Source: Rhizobiaceae bacterium MnEN-MB40S (GTDB lineage Bacteria > Pseudomonadota > Alphaproteobacteria > Rhizobiales > Rhizobiaceae). From it: a DNA stretch of 64,000 bases. The stretch covers positions 124,001 through 188,000 of the forward strand of contig BRLC01000017.1 of assembly GCA_024343425.1 (NCBI GenBank). Reading direction: 5' to 3'. Below are positions 52,091 through 61,194 of the stretch, one piece after another. A program made the translations under genes and the position numbers. A model generated the notes under the pieces. That model was given only the letters and a program-made list of their open reading frames with translations. It was not told the DNA's origin and did no database searches. Numbering within the stretch: the first letter of the stretch is position 1; every line of letters starts with the position of its first letter.

Positions 52091-53656
52091 ATGGCGGAAA
52101 CGTCGAACAATCAGGCGTCGAAAGATAACGTTCTGGACCTGAAGGATGTTGAAAAGTCCTTTGGCTCCAACCGTGTTCTGCAAGGCGTCAATCTCTCCAT
52201 TTCGGCGGGCGAAGTGGTCGTGCTGATGGGTGCGAACGGCGCCGGCAAGTCGACCCTCGTCAAGATCATCGCCGGCGTCCACAACGCCGATTCCGGCTCG
52301 CTGACGCTTGACGGCGAACCCTTTATGCCCGCCACGCCGGCCGATGCGCTCCGCGCCGGCGTATGCATTGTGCATCAGGCGATCAACGATTGTGTGGCGC
52401 CTGATCTTTCGGTCGCCCAGAACCTGCTTCTCGATCGGCTGTGCAACGGCGAAACGGGCCTTTTCTTCGGCCGTGGCCGCGCCGCGCGCGAGGCCCGTAA
52501 AATTGCCGGCGCGCTCGATCTCGAGCTCGACATGAACAAACCGGTGCGCGAACTCGACCTCGCCGACCGGCAGCTTGTCGGCATCTCGCGGGCGCTTGCC
52601 CAGAACCCGAAACTCCTGATCCTCGATGAGCCGACCTCGTCGCTGTCGCAGCGCGAAGCGGAGCGCCTGTTCGGCATCATCGACCGGTTGCGCCAGAGCG
52701 GCGTCGCCATTCTCTATATATCGCACCGCATGTCGGATATCCGCCGCCTGGCCGATCGCATCATCGCCTTGCGCGACGGCAGGATCACCGGCGTTTTCGA
52801 AAAGCCGCTCAATTACGAGGCCGCCGTCAACGCCATGCTCGGCCATGGAATGGAGGTGTCGAAGAAGATCGCGGTCACCCGCGGCGCAAAGATCTTCGAT
52901 GCGCGCGACGTTGTGCTTAAAACCGGCTGCGAGCCGTTTTCATTTTCCCTGTCCGGCGGAGAGATCGTGGCGATCACCGGGCTGGTCGGCACCGGCAAGA
53001 GCGAACTTGCGGAATGTCTGTTCGGGTTGCGCCAGCCGCCCGCCGGGACATTCCTGCTTGACGGCAAACCCTATCAGCCGCTGAACAATCGCGACGCCGT
53101 GGGACAGGGCGTTTTCATGGCGGCCAAGGACCGCGCCAATTCCTCGATGATTCCCGGTTTCGACATTTCGCAGAACCTGACGCTGCCCTTCCTGCCTGAT
53201 TTCACGGCGCTGGGCACGGTCCTGCGACGCAAGGAACGCAACAAGGCGAAAGAGATGATCGACTGGCTGGGCGTCGTCTGCCAGTCGGACCAGGACATGC
53301 TGAACGCGCTTTCCGGCGGCAACCAGCAGAAGGTGGTTATCGGTCGCTGGCTGTCCAAGGCCTGCCGTCTTCTCGTGCTGGACGAGCCTTTCCAGGGCGT
53401 CGATATCCGCGCGCGCGGCGATATCGGCAACAAGCTACGCGAGACCGCGGGCGACCGCGCCACGCTGTTGATGACGGCGGAGCTTGACGAGGCGCTGGAA
53501 GTCTCCGACCGCATCCTGGTCATGAGCAATCACACTATCGTCGGCGAACACCGCACCGACAGTGTCGATATGGATCTGCTTCTGTCGCAGATTTCCGGCG
53601 CCGTCGTTTCCCCGAATGCTGCAGCCGGACACTTCGGAAAGGACGGAATACAGTAA
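52091..53656 (+). CDS. Ribose-type ABC importer ATP-binding protein (two domains), probable methylthioribose uptake
   Basis: 521 residues from the ATG at 52091, supported by GAGAGG. Two fused ATPase domains as in RbsA/MglA. Domain 1 has Walker A GANGAGKST near 46 and LLILDEPTSSL near 180, with an atypical signature (LADRQLVGISRAL). Domain 2 has a degenerate Walker A (GLVGTGKSEL), a good signature LSGGNQQKVVIGRWLS and LLVLDEPFQGVD. It powers uptake through the permease encoded next (two-base gap). Divergent from mtnK-mtnA, so methylthioribose is the likely substrate. Confidence 0.92.
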   Translation: MAETSNNQASKDNVLDLKDVEKSFGSNRVLQGVNLSISAGEVVVLMGANGAGKSTLVKIIAGVHNADSGSLTLDGEPFMPATPADALRAGVCIVHQAINDCVAPDLSVAQNLLLDRLCNGETGLFFGRGRAAREARKIAGALDLELDMNKPVRELDLADRQLVGISRALAQNPKLLILDEPTSSLSQREAERLFGIIDRLRQSGVAILYISHRMSDIRRLADRIIALRDGRITGVFEKPLNYEAAVNAMLGHGMEVSKKIAVTRGAKIFDARDVVLKTGCEPFSFSLSGGEIVAITGLVGTGKSELAECLFGLRQPPAGTFLLDGKPYQPLNNRDAVGQGVFMAAKDRANSSMIPGFDISQNLTLPFLPDFTALGTVLRRKERNKAKEMIDWLGVVCQSDQDMLNALSGGNQQKVVIGRWLSKACRLLVLDEPFQGVDIRARGDIGNKLRETAGDRATLLMTAELDEALEVSDRILVMSNHTIVGEHRTDSVDMDLLLSQISGAVVSPNAAAGHFGKDGIQ

Positions 53657-53658
53657 TC

Positions 53659-54636
53659 ATGCGTAATTTTGCGATCCGCTACGGATTTCTGCTGTTGCTT
53701 CTGGCGATCATCGTCTTTTTCACGATCATGGAGCCCGCCTTCATGTCGTTGCGCTCGATGGTCTTCGTCTTCCAGTCGGTGTCGATCACTGCGATCCTGG
53801 CGCTCGGCGTCACCGCCACGCTGGTTGTCGGCGGCTTCGACCTGTCGATCGGTTCCGTCGCCGCCTCCTCGATGATGGCGGCGTCCTACGCCATGGTCAT
53901 CTGGGGCGCCGGCTCGGTCGAGGCGGTGGCGCTGTGCCTGGCGCTCGGTCTCGCCGTCGGCTTCTTCAACGGCGTCCTTGTCGTCTATGCCCGCGTGCCT
54001 GATCTGCTGGCGACGCTTGGCACCATGTTCCTGCTTCTGGGACTTCAGCTTATTCCGACGGCAGGGCGGTCCATCGCCAAGGGCATGATGCTGCCGGACG
54101 GATCGACGGCCGAAGGCTCCTTCGACCCGGGATTCCTGTTTCTTGGCCGTCACCGGTTGTACGACATCCTGCCGGTTTCGGTGTTGATCATGCTGGTGCT
54201 GGCGCTGGTCATCTGGTTCTTCCTCGAATTCACGCGCTGGGGCCGCGTCATGTACGCGATCGGCAGCAACGAACTGGCGAGCCGCCTTGCCGGCGCTCCG
54301 GTCAATCGCTACAAGATAGCCGCCTACATGATTTCGGGTTTTTGCGCCTCGATCGGCGGCATCCTGCTGGCGGCGCGCGTCGGGCGCGGCGATGTCAGCT
54401 CCGGAAACAACCTGCTGCTGGATTCGGTCGCCGCGGCGCTGATCGGTTTCGCCGTTCTGGGCGCCGCGAAACCAAACGCGTTCGGCACCCTTGTCGGCGC
54501 GATCTTCGTCGGTGTTTTGTTGCAGGGCATGACGATGATGAATGCGCCCTACTACACGCAGGATTTCGTCAAGGGAGCGGTGCTCGTCATCGCGCTGGTG
54601 TTCACTTTCAGCCTGACAAAGGCTGCACGCAACTGA
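53659..54636 (+). CDS. Ribose-type ABC importer permease
   Basis: 325 residues, eight to ten hydrophobic segments, BPD_transp_2 (RbsC) family. LVVGGFDLSIGSVAAS near 60 and GGFDLS-type motif, GSNELASRLAGAPVNRYK near 205 (the EAA-like coupling loop) and a C-terminal GAVLVIALVFTFSLTKA. It forms the transmembrane channel with the ATP-binding protein. Its start is two bases after the ATPase stop. A 65-base gap precedes the binding-protein gene. The pairing with mtnK-mtnA suggests methylthioribose transport. Confidence 0.93.
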   Translation: MRNFAIRYGFLLLLLAIIVFFTIMEPAFMSLRSMVFVFQSVSITAILALGVTATLVVGGFDLSIGSVAASSMMAASYAMVIWGAGSVEAVALCLALGLAVGFFNGVLVVYARVPDLLATLGTMFLLLGLQLIPTAGRSIAKGMMLPDGSTAEGSFDPGFLFLGRHRLYDILPVSVLIMLVLALVIWFFLEFTRWGRVMYAIGSNELASRLAGAPVNRYKIAAYMISGFCASIGGILLAARVGRGDVSSGNNLLLDSVAAALIGFAVLGAAKPNAFGTLVGAIFVGVLLQGMTMMNAPYYTQDFVKGAVLVIALVFTFSLTKAARN

Positions 54637-54701
54637 CGCAGATGAGCGTCAGATAGACAACCGGAGCCGAAGGCGCCGGACAACAATGGAGGAATTTTGA
54701 A

Positions 54702-55757
54702 ATGCTGAATCATCTGACACGACGCATGGCCGTCAAGCTCGGCGTCGCCGCGCTGGCCGCCGGCGCAACCATCACCGGCGCGCTGGCGCAGGACAAACCC
54801 GCGCCGTTCGACAATCCGGGCGATGTGAAGATCGCGCTGGTGCGCTATCTGTCCACCGGCGACTTTTTCCAGGCGTATCTTTCCGGCGTCGAACGCCAGG
54901 CCGAAGCCCTTGGCGTCGATCTGCGCGTCTTCGATTCCCGCCAGGACGCAGCCTTGCAGGCCGACATGGTCGACCAGGCGATCGCGCTTGGCGTCGACGG
55001 CATCGTGGTCCAGCACGGCCTGACCGAATCGATGACGGAAGCCGTGCAGCGCGCGGTTGACGCCGGCATCAAGGTCGTCGCCTTCGACGTCAATGTCGAG
55101 AACGACGCCGTTCCGCAGATCGAGCAGAGCGACCAGCTTCTCGCCCAGCTCGCTCTCGAACAGGCGATCAAGGACAATGGCGACAGCTTCACCGCCGGCT
55201 ACGTCTATGTGCCTGGCATTGCTCCGCTCGATCGTCGCGATGAAAAGTGGCGCGAGTTCAAGGACAAGTATCCCGGCATCAACGAGGTCGCCCAGTTCGG
55301 CACGCTCGACAATCCGATCGCCAACTCGGTCGCCAACCAGGCGTCCGCCGTCCTGCGCGCCAACCCGACGATCAACGTCATGTTCGCTCCCTATGACGAG
55401 TTCGCCAAGGGCGTGAAGATCGCCGTCGACGAGGCCGGCCTCAACAACGACATCAAGATCTACAGCGCCGACGTGTCATCGGCCGATATCCAGGCCATGC
55501 GTGAAGACGCCAGCGCCTGGGTCGCGACCGCAGCCACTAACCCGGCCGTCGTCGGCGAAGTGTCCGTTCGCGCGCTCGCCATGCTGCTTGCCGGCGAGGA
55601 ACCGGGTCAGAGCGTCATCGTTCCGCCGACCCTGATCACCCGCGACATGCTGATGGATCTCGACATCCAGAACATGGAGCAGCTTTCGGCCAAGCTGCCG
55701 CAATTCGCCCACGCCGATGTGGCGGTTCCGGCCTGGATGCCGCTTCCCGAGCGTTGA
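54702..55757 (+). CDS. Ribose-type ABC importer substrate-binding protein
   Basis: 351 residues, GGAGGAA ribosome site. The signal region has a twin arginine (TRRMAVKLG) before a hydrophobic stretch ending ALAQDK, so Tat export is possible although the usual Phe is missing. The mature protein is a periplasmic-binding protein of the RbsB type (VKIALVRYLSTGDFFQAYLSG start, DQAIALGVDGIVVQHG and AGIKVVAFDVNVEND). It delivers the sugar to the adjacent permease/ATPase. The ligand is inferred as methylthioribose from the mtn neighbours; the binding residues have not been compared with known structures. Confidence 0.92.
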   Translation: MLNHLTRRMAVKLGVAALAAGATITGALAQDKPAPFDNPGDVKIALVRYLSTGDFFQAYLSGVERQAEALGVDLRVFDSRQDAALQADMVDQAIALGVDGIVVQHGLTESMTEAVQRAVDAGIKVVAFDVNVENDAVPQIEQSDQLLAQLALEQAIKDNGDSFTAGYVYVPGIAPLDRRDEKWREFKDKYPGINEVAQFGTLDNPIANSVANQASAVLRANPTINVMFAPYDEFAKGVKIAVDEAGLNNDIKIYSADVSSADIQAMREDASAWVATAATNPAVVGEVSVRALAMLLAGEEPGQSVIVPPTLITRDMLMDLDIQNMEQLSAKLPQFAHADVAVPAWMPLPER

Positions 55758-55784
55758 TCGCGACCGGCGGCATGGACCAGTCAG

Positions 55785-55807
55785 GGGCGGCCATTGGTCG
55801 CCCTTTT
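55785..55807 (+). terminator. Rho-independent terminator after the ABC importer operon
   Basis: GGGCGGCC (55785-55792) pairs with GGTCGCCC (55796-55803) with one G-T and a three-base loop, followed by TTTTC. It lies 27 bases past the binding-protein stop. Confidence 0.8.
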
Positions 55808-55966
55808 CATTGACAGGTGAAGCTTTGCGACTCTAACGGTAGGTTCGCAGCAAGGCTGAAGGGACAGTGGGATGAGGCCAGGCAGGAATCCCGATGAAAT
55901 CACCGTTCACCCGCGCAGACGCGCGGGCACTGGAATCCGGATCAGGTCCGGAATGAGGAACGTTGT

Positions 55967-56881
55967 TTGAACCTGCTCCCTAATCCATTCATCGCGGGCT
56001 TGATCCGCGATCCGGCAGCGCCGCGTCTGCGACGCGCATGGACCAGCAGCATCTCAGCGTTCCTTTTCTTGCTGTTGACCTTCGCCATGCTGCTTCCGGT
56101 GGCGGCGCAGCAGGTCAAAGCGCCCTCCTATTGGGACCCGAACGAGCGCATCGGCGTTCCGGACCTGTCGTCGCGCGGGCGGATCCTCTTCATCACTACA
56201 GCCGATTTTCCGCCCTTCAATTTTCTCGACCAGCAAAACAGGCTCGCGGGCTTTCACGTCGAACTGGTGCGCGCAATCTGCGAGGAACTGAAGGTGCTCG
56301 ACCGCTGCCAGATCCAGCTCCTGCCATGGGAAGAACTGGAGGCGGCGATTGCGGACGGCAAGGCCGACGCCATTGTCGCCGGCGTCGCCATTACGGCGGA
56401 AGCTCGGGAGAAATACGACTTTACGCGGCCGTTCCTGAAACTGCCGGCCCGGTTTGCCCGCAACGAAGCCGTCGCCATCGAGGGCGACACAGCGGCGGCG
56501 CTTGCTGGCCACAGGGTTGGCGTTATCGCCGGAACCGCCCATGAAGCGATGTTGCGCGCCTTCTTCCCGGAGGTCCAGCCGGTTATCTTCGACAAACAGC
56601 AATGGATGTATGATGGTTTGAAGAAGGGCGACGTCGACGCCGTCTTTGCTGACGGCGTGCAATTGTCTTTCTGGCTTGGCAGCCAGGACGCCGATGGCTG
56701 CTGCAGTTTTTTCGACGGGCCGTATATGTCGCGCAGCTTTCTGGGAGAAGGCCTGGCGATCGCCGTCAACCCGCAGGATCCCGAACTTGTTCAGGCGCTT
56801 GACCACGCGCTGTTGGCGATGACGCGCAACGGCCGGATGACCGAGATCTACCGGCGCGCCTTTCCCTACGGTCTTTACTGA
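55967..56881 (+). CDS. Orphan family 3 (amino-acid-type) solute-binding protein
   Basis: 304 residues from a TTG at 55967, with GAGGA eight bases upstream. A long N-region (26 residues) precedes the signal sequence (about 27-46, ending VAAQQ). SBP_bac_3 motifs: ITTADFPPFNFLDQ near 77, GFHVELVRAICEELK and the AIVAGVAITAEAREKYDFTRPFLKL segment. It resembles the amino-acid-type binding proteins or extracellular domains of sensors. No permease or ATPase lies nearby, so it may serve a distant transporter. It sits alone and is convergent with the TerB-like gene. Confidence 0.82.
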   Translation: MNLLPNPFIAGLIRDPAAPRLRRAWTSSISAFLFLLLTFAMLLPVAAQQVKAPSYWDPNERIGVPDLSSRGRILFITTADFPPFNFLDQQNRLAGFHVELVRAICEELKVLDRCQIQLLPWEELEAAIADGKADAIVAGVAITAEAREKYDFTRPFLKLPARFARNEAVAIEGDTAAALAGHRVGVIAGTAHEAMLRAFFPEVQPVIFDKQQWMYDGLKKGDVDAVFADGVQLSFWLGSQDADGCCSFFDGPYMSRSFLGEGLAIAVNPQDPELVQALDHALLAMTRNGRMTEIYRRAFPYGLY

Positions 56882-56897
56882 GAGCCTGTCTGGAAAC

Positions 56898-57317
56898 TTA
56901 ATGCTCGATCGTGCGGAAGCGGGCGCGCGCGCCGCGCTCGATGGCTGCGCAGGTCAGCTTGTCAAGGCTGAGCCGGTCGCGCAGGATCTGCAACAGCCGC
57001 AGTTCCTCCTGCTCGACATGCAGGTCGGCGGCGGCCACTTCCACCGCCAGCGCATAGGCCGTGTCGTAGAGATGGTGCGGCAGGGCGTCGTGGACGATGA
57101 GCATGACCGTGTCGAGACCGTCGTCCTCGCTCAGGATCGCGCCGCAATCGCGCGAGATGCGCACCAGCCGCTCCTCGTCGAAATCATCAAAGATCGGCAG
57201 CGTCCGCGTGATGTTGCCGATCTGGGCGAGTTCGCGGTCGGTCATGGTGGAATCCACGGCTGACATGGTGACCATGATGTAGATGAGGGCATCCTGGGTA
57301 GTGATAGGTGCGGACAT
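56898..57317 (-). CDS. TerB-like tellurite-resistance family protein
   Basis: 139 residues from the ATG at 57317. All-helical, with the acidic metal-binding motifs of the TerB/DjlA N-terminal family (MSAVDSTMTDRELAQI near 20, then VEVAAADLHVEQEELRLLQIL near 105). These proteins are cytoplasmic, and their function outside ter operons is unclear. It is divergent from lysK with a 204-base gap. The frame stays open upstream to 57404 without similarity. Confidence 0.85.
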   Translation of the reverse strand: MSAPITTQDALIYIMVTMSAVDSTMTDRELAQIGNITRTLPIFDDFDEERLVRISRDCGAILSEDDGLDTVMLIVHDALPHHLYDTAYALAVEVAAADLHVEQEELRLLQILRDRLSLDKLTCAAIERGARARFRTIEH

Positions 57318-57521
57318 AAAGGATCTCTTGCAGCAGAATCGATTGGTTGCCGCTAACCTATGTATCGCGGTGTCCGAGTGCAAGCGCCTTTGCGGCGCTT
57401 CCAAATTCCGCGCCTCTCATTGACCTTGCGAAGCATCGGGACTAGGGTCCGCGCGCCCGGCCGGAGCCTTGAGATTGCGGTGGGCCGGGCGATGTTCATT
57501 GAAAAACCGGAAAGCAGAAAG

Positions 57522-59186
57522 ATGAGTGAAAACCGTCTCACCGAGATCGATCTTGACGAAGAGATGATTGCGGCAGCGGCTGAATCAAAAGCCTGGCCGT
57601 TCGAGGAGGCGCGAAAACTCGTCAAACGCTACGAAAAAACCGGCTATCCGGAGCGGGTCCTGTTCGAAACCGGCTATGGCCCGTCGGGATTGCCGCATAT
57701 CGGCACCTTCGGCGAGGTTGCGCGCACCTCCATGGTGCGCCACGCCTTTCGCGTGCTGACGCGCGACGCCGTGCCGACGAAGATCCTGTGCTTCTCCGAC
57801 GACATGGACGGCCTGCGCAAGGTGCCGGACAACGTGCCGAACCGCGAGATGATGGAAACCTGGCTCGGCAAGCCGCTGAGCCGTGTTCCGGATCCGTTTT
57901 CGAACGAACACCCGTCCTTTGGCGCTGCGAACAATGCGCGGCTGCGCGCCTTTCTCGACCGTTTCGGCTTCGATTACGAATTCGCGTCGGCGACCGACTA
58001 CTATACGTCGGGCCGTTTCGACGAGGCGCTGCTGCGCATGCTCGCCGTCTATGACGAGGTGATGGCGATCATCGCGCCGACGCTCGGCGAGGAACGCCGC
58101 GCCACCTATTCGCCCTTCCTGCCCATCTGTCCGCGGACCGGCGTGGTGCTGCAGGTGCCGATGATTGCGCGCAATCCGGAAGCCGGAACGGTCACCTATG
58201 TCGACCCGGAAACCGGCAAAGAGGTGGAAACCTCCGTCACCGGCGGCAAGGTGAAGTGCCAGTGGAAGGCCGACTGGGCTCTGCGCTGGTTCGCGCTTGG
58301 CGTCGACTACGAGATGGCCGGCAAGGACCTGATCGACAGCGTGACGCTGTCCTCCAAGGTCTGCCGCGCGCTTGGCGGCACGCCGCCGGAGGGCTTCAAT
58401 TTCGAGCTCTTCCTCGACGAGAACGGACAGAAGATCTCCAAGTCGAAGGGCAATGGCCTGACCATCGACGACTGGCTCACCTACGCTTCCGAGGAGAGCC
58501 TGGCGCTCTACATGTTCCAGAAACCGAAGACGGCCAAGAAGCTCTATTTCGACGTCATCCCCAAGGCCGTGGACGAGTATTTCACCTTCCTTTCCGCCTA
58601 TGAGCGGCAGGACTGGAGAACGCGTCTCAACAATCCGGTCTGGCACATGCATGACGGCAATCCGCCGGCGATCGACAATCCGGTGCCTTTCGCGATGCTG
58701 CTGAACCTCGTCAGCGCGTCGAACGCCGAAAACAGCGACGTGCTGTGGGGCTATATCACCCGCTACGCGCCGGGCGTGACGGCGCAAAGCCACCCGCATC
58801 TCGACCAGCTGGTCGGCTATGCGATCCGCTATTTCAACGATTTCGTCAAACCGACCAAGGTCTTCCGCGCGGCGGACGATGTCGAGCTGAACGCCTTGCG
58901 CGGCGTCGATGCGAAACTGGCCGCCCTGCCGGCCGGCGCCGACGGTCAGGAGATCCAGAACGCGATCCTCGATGTGGCGCGCGCCATCGAGCGGTATCAG
59001 GACGCCTCGAAAAAGGGGCCGGACGGCGGCGTCGGCGTTTCGGGAAGCTTCTTCCAGATGCTCTACCAGGTGCTGCTTGGCCAGGAGCGCGGACCGCGCT
59101 TCGGCTCCTTCGCCGCGCTTTACGGCATCGAGGAGACGCGCGCGCTGATCGCCAAGGCGCTCGCCGGAGAAGTCGCCGCGGCGTGA
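57522..59186 (+). CDS. lysK: Lysyl-tRNA synthetase, class I
   Basis: 554 residues from the ATG at 57522 (GGAAAG upstream), the usual length of alphaproteobacterial class I LysRS. Upstream in-frame ATGs at 57492 and 57360 add residues without similarity. The HIGH signature is in [13 protein letters not shown] near residue 60, and KMSKS is KISKSKG near 306. The C-terminal helical domain has [15 protein letters not shown]. Charges tRNA-Lys; the class I form replaces class II LysS in Hyphomicrobiales. Convergent with the methyltransferase gene 16 bases beyond. Confidence 0.96.
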   Translation: MSENRLTEIDLDEEMIAAAAESKAWPFEEARKLVKRYEKTGYPERVLFETGYGPSGLPHIGTFGEVARTSMVRHAFRVLTRDAVPTKILCFSDDMDGLRKVPDNVPNREMMETWLGKPLSRVPDPFSNEHPSFGAANNARLRAFLDRFGFDYEFASATDYYTSGRFDEALLRMLAVYDEVMAIIAPTLGEERRATYSPFLPICPRTGVVLQVPMIARNPEAGTVTYVDPETGKEVETSVTGGKVKCQWKADWALRWFALGVDYEMAGKDLIDSVTLSSKVCRALGGTPPEGFNFELFLDENGQKISKSKGNGLTIDDWLTYASEESLALYMFQKPKTAKKLYFDVIPKAVDEYFTFLSAYERQDWRTRLNNPVWHMHDGNPPAIDNPVPFAMLLNLVSASNAENSDVLWGYITRYAPGVTAQSHPHLDQLVGYAIRYFNDFVKPTKVFRAADDVELNALRGVDAKLAALPAGADGQEIQNAILDVARAIERYQDASKKGPDGGVGVSGSFFQMLYQVLLGQERGPRFGSFAALYGIEETRALIAKALAGEVAAA

Positions 59187-59202
59187 GGCTTTGCCTCTCG
59201 CC

Positions 59203-60048
59203 TTACGGCTTTTCCATTTCCCAGACGACGACGCCCGGCAGGCCGACCCAGGCCGCCCGATTTGCCTCGGGCAGGCGTTCGGCCGCCGGCGTGACCACGG
59301 ATTCAGGCGTGAGGCGCGGTTCGTGGCAGGCCGTAACGCGCAGGCCTGCGGCGAGACCGGCTGCGCTGTATTCGGACAACAGGTGCGGATGGATGCGCAT
59401 GAACCCCGCGCCGCCGTCGCTGGTGCGGAATTGCGCCTGCCAGCCGAGCATGATCGGAAACGGATGGACGTCGCTGATGATCAGCCGTCCGCCCGGTCGA
59501 AGCACCCGCGCAAACTCCCGCATGGCTTTGTCGAGGTTCTCAAGGTGGACGAGCGCGAGCGCGCAGACAACGGCGTCGACGGATGCGTCCTCCAGCGGCA
59601 GGGCCGTCAGATCGCCCTCGAGAAACCCGGCGTCAGGCGCCTTCGGCCGCGCCCTGGCGAGCATGTCCGCCGACGCGTCGACGCCAATGACGCTGTGCCC
59701 GTTTTGCGCAAGCACTTCGCTGTAACGCCCCGTGCCGCAGGCGGCGTCCAGCACGGTTGAAGGCGGCAGGCGGCCGATGAGCTCATGCATGACGGGCTCT
59801 TCGACCGGGAAAAGCCGCAGCCGCTGATCGTAGGTTTGCGACCACAGCGCATAGCCTTCCGACCGGTCATATTCAGGACTGGCGAGCGGCGCCGCCAGAT
59901 CCGGCTCGGCGTCATAGTCCTTGATGAGGGACCGGATCTCGTCGATGCGCGCGCGGCGGGCGTCGGCGTCGTCGGTGAAAGCGAGCCGAAGCAGGGCCAG
60001 ACCCTCTGTGCCAAGCAGGATTTCTCCAAGGCTCGGGCGGTTCGTCAT
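59203..60048 (-). CDS. Class I SAM-dependent methyltransferase
   Basis: 281 residues. An N-terminal helical region of about 85 residues (YALWSQTYDQRL at its end) precedes the Rossmann fold: VLDAACGTGRYSEVLA near 98 as motif I, VIGVDASADMLARAR as motif II, VCALALVHLENLDKA as motif IV and VLRPGGRLIISDVHP as motif V. The fold is of the UbiE/Coq5 (methyltransf_11) type. The substrate cannot be assigned. The tautomerase gene starts 13 bases upstream on the same strand, so they may share a transcript. Confidence 0.9.
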   Translation of the reverse strand: MTNRPSLGEILLGTEGLALLRLAFTDDADARRARIDEIRSLIKDYDAEPDLAAPLASPEYDRSEGYALWSQTYDQRLRLFPVEEPVMHELIGRLPPSTVLDAACGTGRYSEVLAQNGHSVIGVDASADMLARARPKAPDAGFLEGDLTALPLEDASVDAVVCALALVHLENLDKAMREFARVLRPGGRLIISDVHPFPIMLGWQAQFRTSDGGAGFMRIHPHLLSEYSAAGLAAGLRVTACHEPRLTPESVVTPAAERLPEANRAAWVGLPGVVVWEMEKP

Positions 60049-60061
60049 CGGAGTTTGCTCC

Positions 60062-60289
60062 TCACATCGTGTATCCCGGCTTTTTGTAAAGTTTCTCGGG
60101 CTCGCCCATGATCTCGGGCAGATAGACGGTCTCGCGCCATTGCTCCCTGTCGACCTCCTCGAACGAGACCGACACCGACGCCTCGCTGCTTTCGAGCGTT
60201 CGCATCAACGCCTGAGTGATCTCCTCGGCGAGTTCCTGTTTCTGCGCCTCGGATTTTCCGGGCCAGAGTTTGACGAGCACATGCGGCAT
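60062..60289 (-). CDS. 4-oxalocrotonate tautomerase family protein
   Basis: 75 residues from the ATG at 60289, with GGAGAT nine bases upstream. The second residue is Pro (MPHVLVKLWPGKSEAQ), the catalytic base after Met removal in the tautomerase family. VKLWPGKSEAQKQELAEEIT and FEEVDREQWRETVYLPEI fit 4-OT-like small tautomerases. Substrate unknown. The frame continues upstream inside the LysE gene in another phase and is not used. Lies in tandem with the methyltransferase gene. Confidence 0.85.
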   Translation of the reverse strand: MPHVLVKLWPGKSEAQKQELAEEITQALMRTLESSEASVSVSFEEVDREQWRETVYLPEIMGEPEKLYKKPGYTM

Positions 60290-60390
60290 CTCGGATCTCC
60301 ATTCAGTTGGTTTTGTCTCTATATATCTGCGCGAGGACCTCTTCCTTCGCTGTCTCGCAGAAGGATAAACAATAACCCGACGCTGCTGCG

Positions 60391-61020
60391 CTAGGGTCTC
60401 GAGAAAAGCAGCCGCAGGCCGGCATAGCCGAAGATCGCGGCAAGCGCGCCTTCCACATAGCGCCGGGATTTCCGGTAGACCTGGCCCATCAGCGCGGTTG
60501 AAAACATGAAGGCGTAGCCGACATTGACCGTCAGTCCCAGCACAGCGCAGCCTGCGAAGACTGCCGACAAGGTGTAGGCGGGGGAATCGGGCTGCAAGCC
60601 AAGCGCCATGATCGCCATCCATCCGAAAACCGCCTTCGGGTTGGAGAGATGCAGCAACAGGCCGCGCCGGTAGTGCGCAGTCGTTTTCCCGGGCGCGGTG
60701 GCTTTCGTCGGCTGCGGGTCGGCGGTCAGCGCTGAACGCGCCGATTTCCAGGCGAGATAGAGCAGATAGAGGCCGCCCGCGATCTTGATCGCGGTGAGCG
60801 CCTCGGCGTAGGCCGTCAGGATCGTGGAAATCCCGGTCGCCGCCAGCAAGGCCCAGAACAGGCTGCCCGTCACGACGCCGAGCGCAAGCGCAATGGCCGG
60901 CGCGCGGCCCTGGTTCATGGCGACCCCCATGATCGCCATGGTGCTGGGTCCCGGGCTGGCGATCGCAACGAGATAGGCCGCGTAGACGAGCAGAAGGTGC
61001 TGGGCGTGCTCGATGAACAT
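60391..61020 (-). CDS. LysE/RhtB family amino acid exporter
   Basis: 209 residues, five to six hydrophobic segments. The N-terminal motif LVAIASPGPSTMAIMGVAMNQG is the LysE/RhtB signature, and GGLYLLYLAWKSARSAL near 70-87 is the second conserved block. It exports an amino acid or its derivative; the substrate (homoserine lactone, threonine, lysine or others) cannot be told. Single gene, upstream of the tautomerase on the same strand. Confidence 0.92.
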   Translation of the reverse strand: MFIEHAQHLLLVYAAYLVAIASPGPSTMAIMGVAMNQGRAPAIALALGVVTGSLFWALLAATGISTILTAYAEALTAIKIAGGLYLLYLAWKSARSALTADPQPTKATAPGKTTAHYRRGLLLHLSNPKAVFGWMAIMALGLQPDSPAYTLSAVFAGCAVLGLTVNVGYAFMFSTALMGQVYRKSRRYVEGALAAIFGYAGLRLLFSRP

Positions 61021-61194
61021 GGGGTTTGCCTTTTGGTTGATGGCGGGGCCGGATGAAAGGGAATCCTATCATCCGAAATCCGACCGGTTCAGACAACCGG
61101 CCTCAGACGATCGAAGTCATGAAAATCCGGAATATGATCATTTTTGCTGCTTTGGTCATCGGATATGTCACGCCCGCAGGCCCGATCGCGCGGT

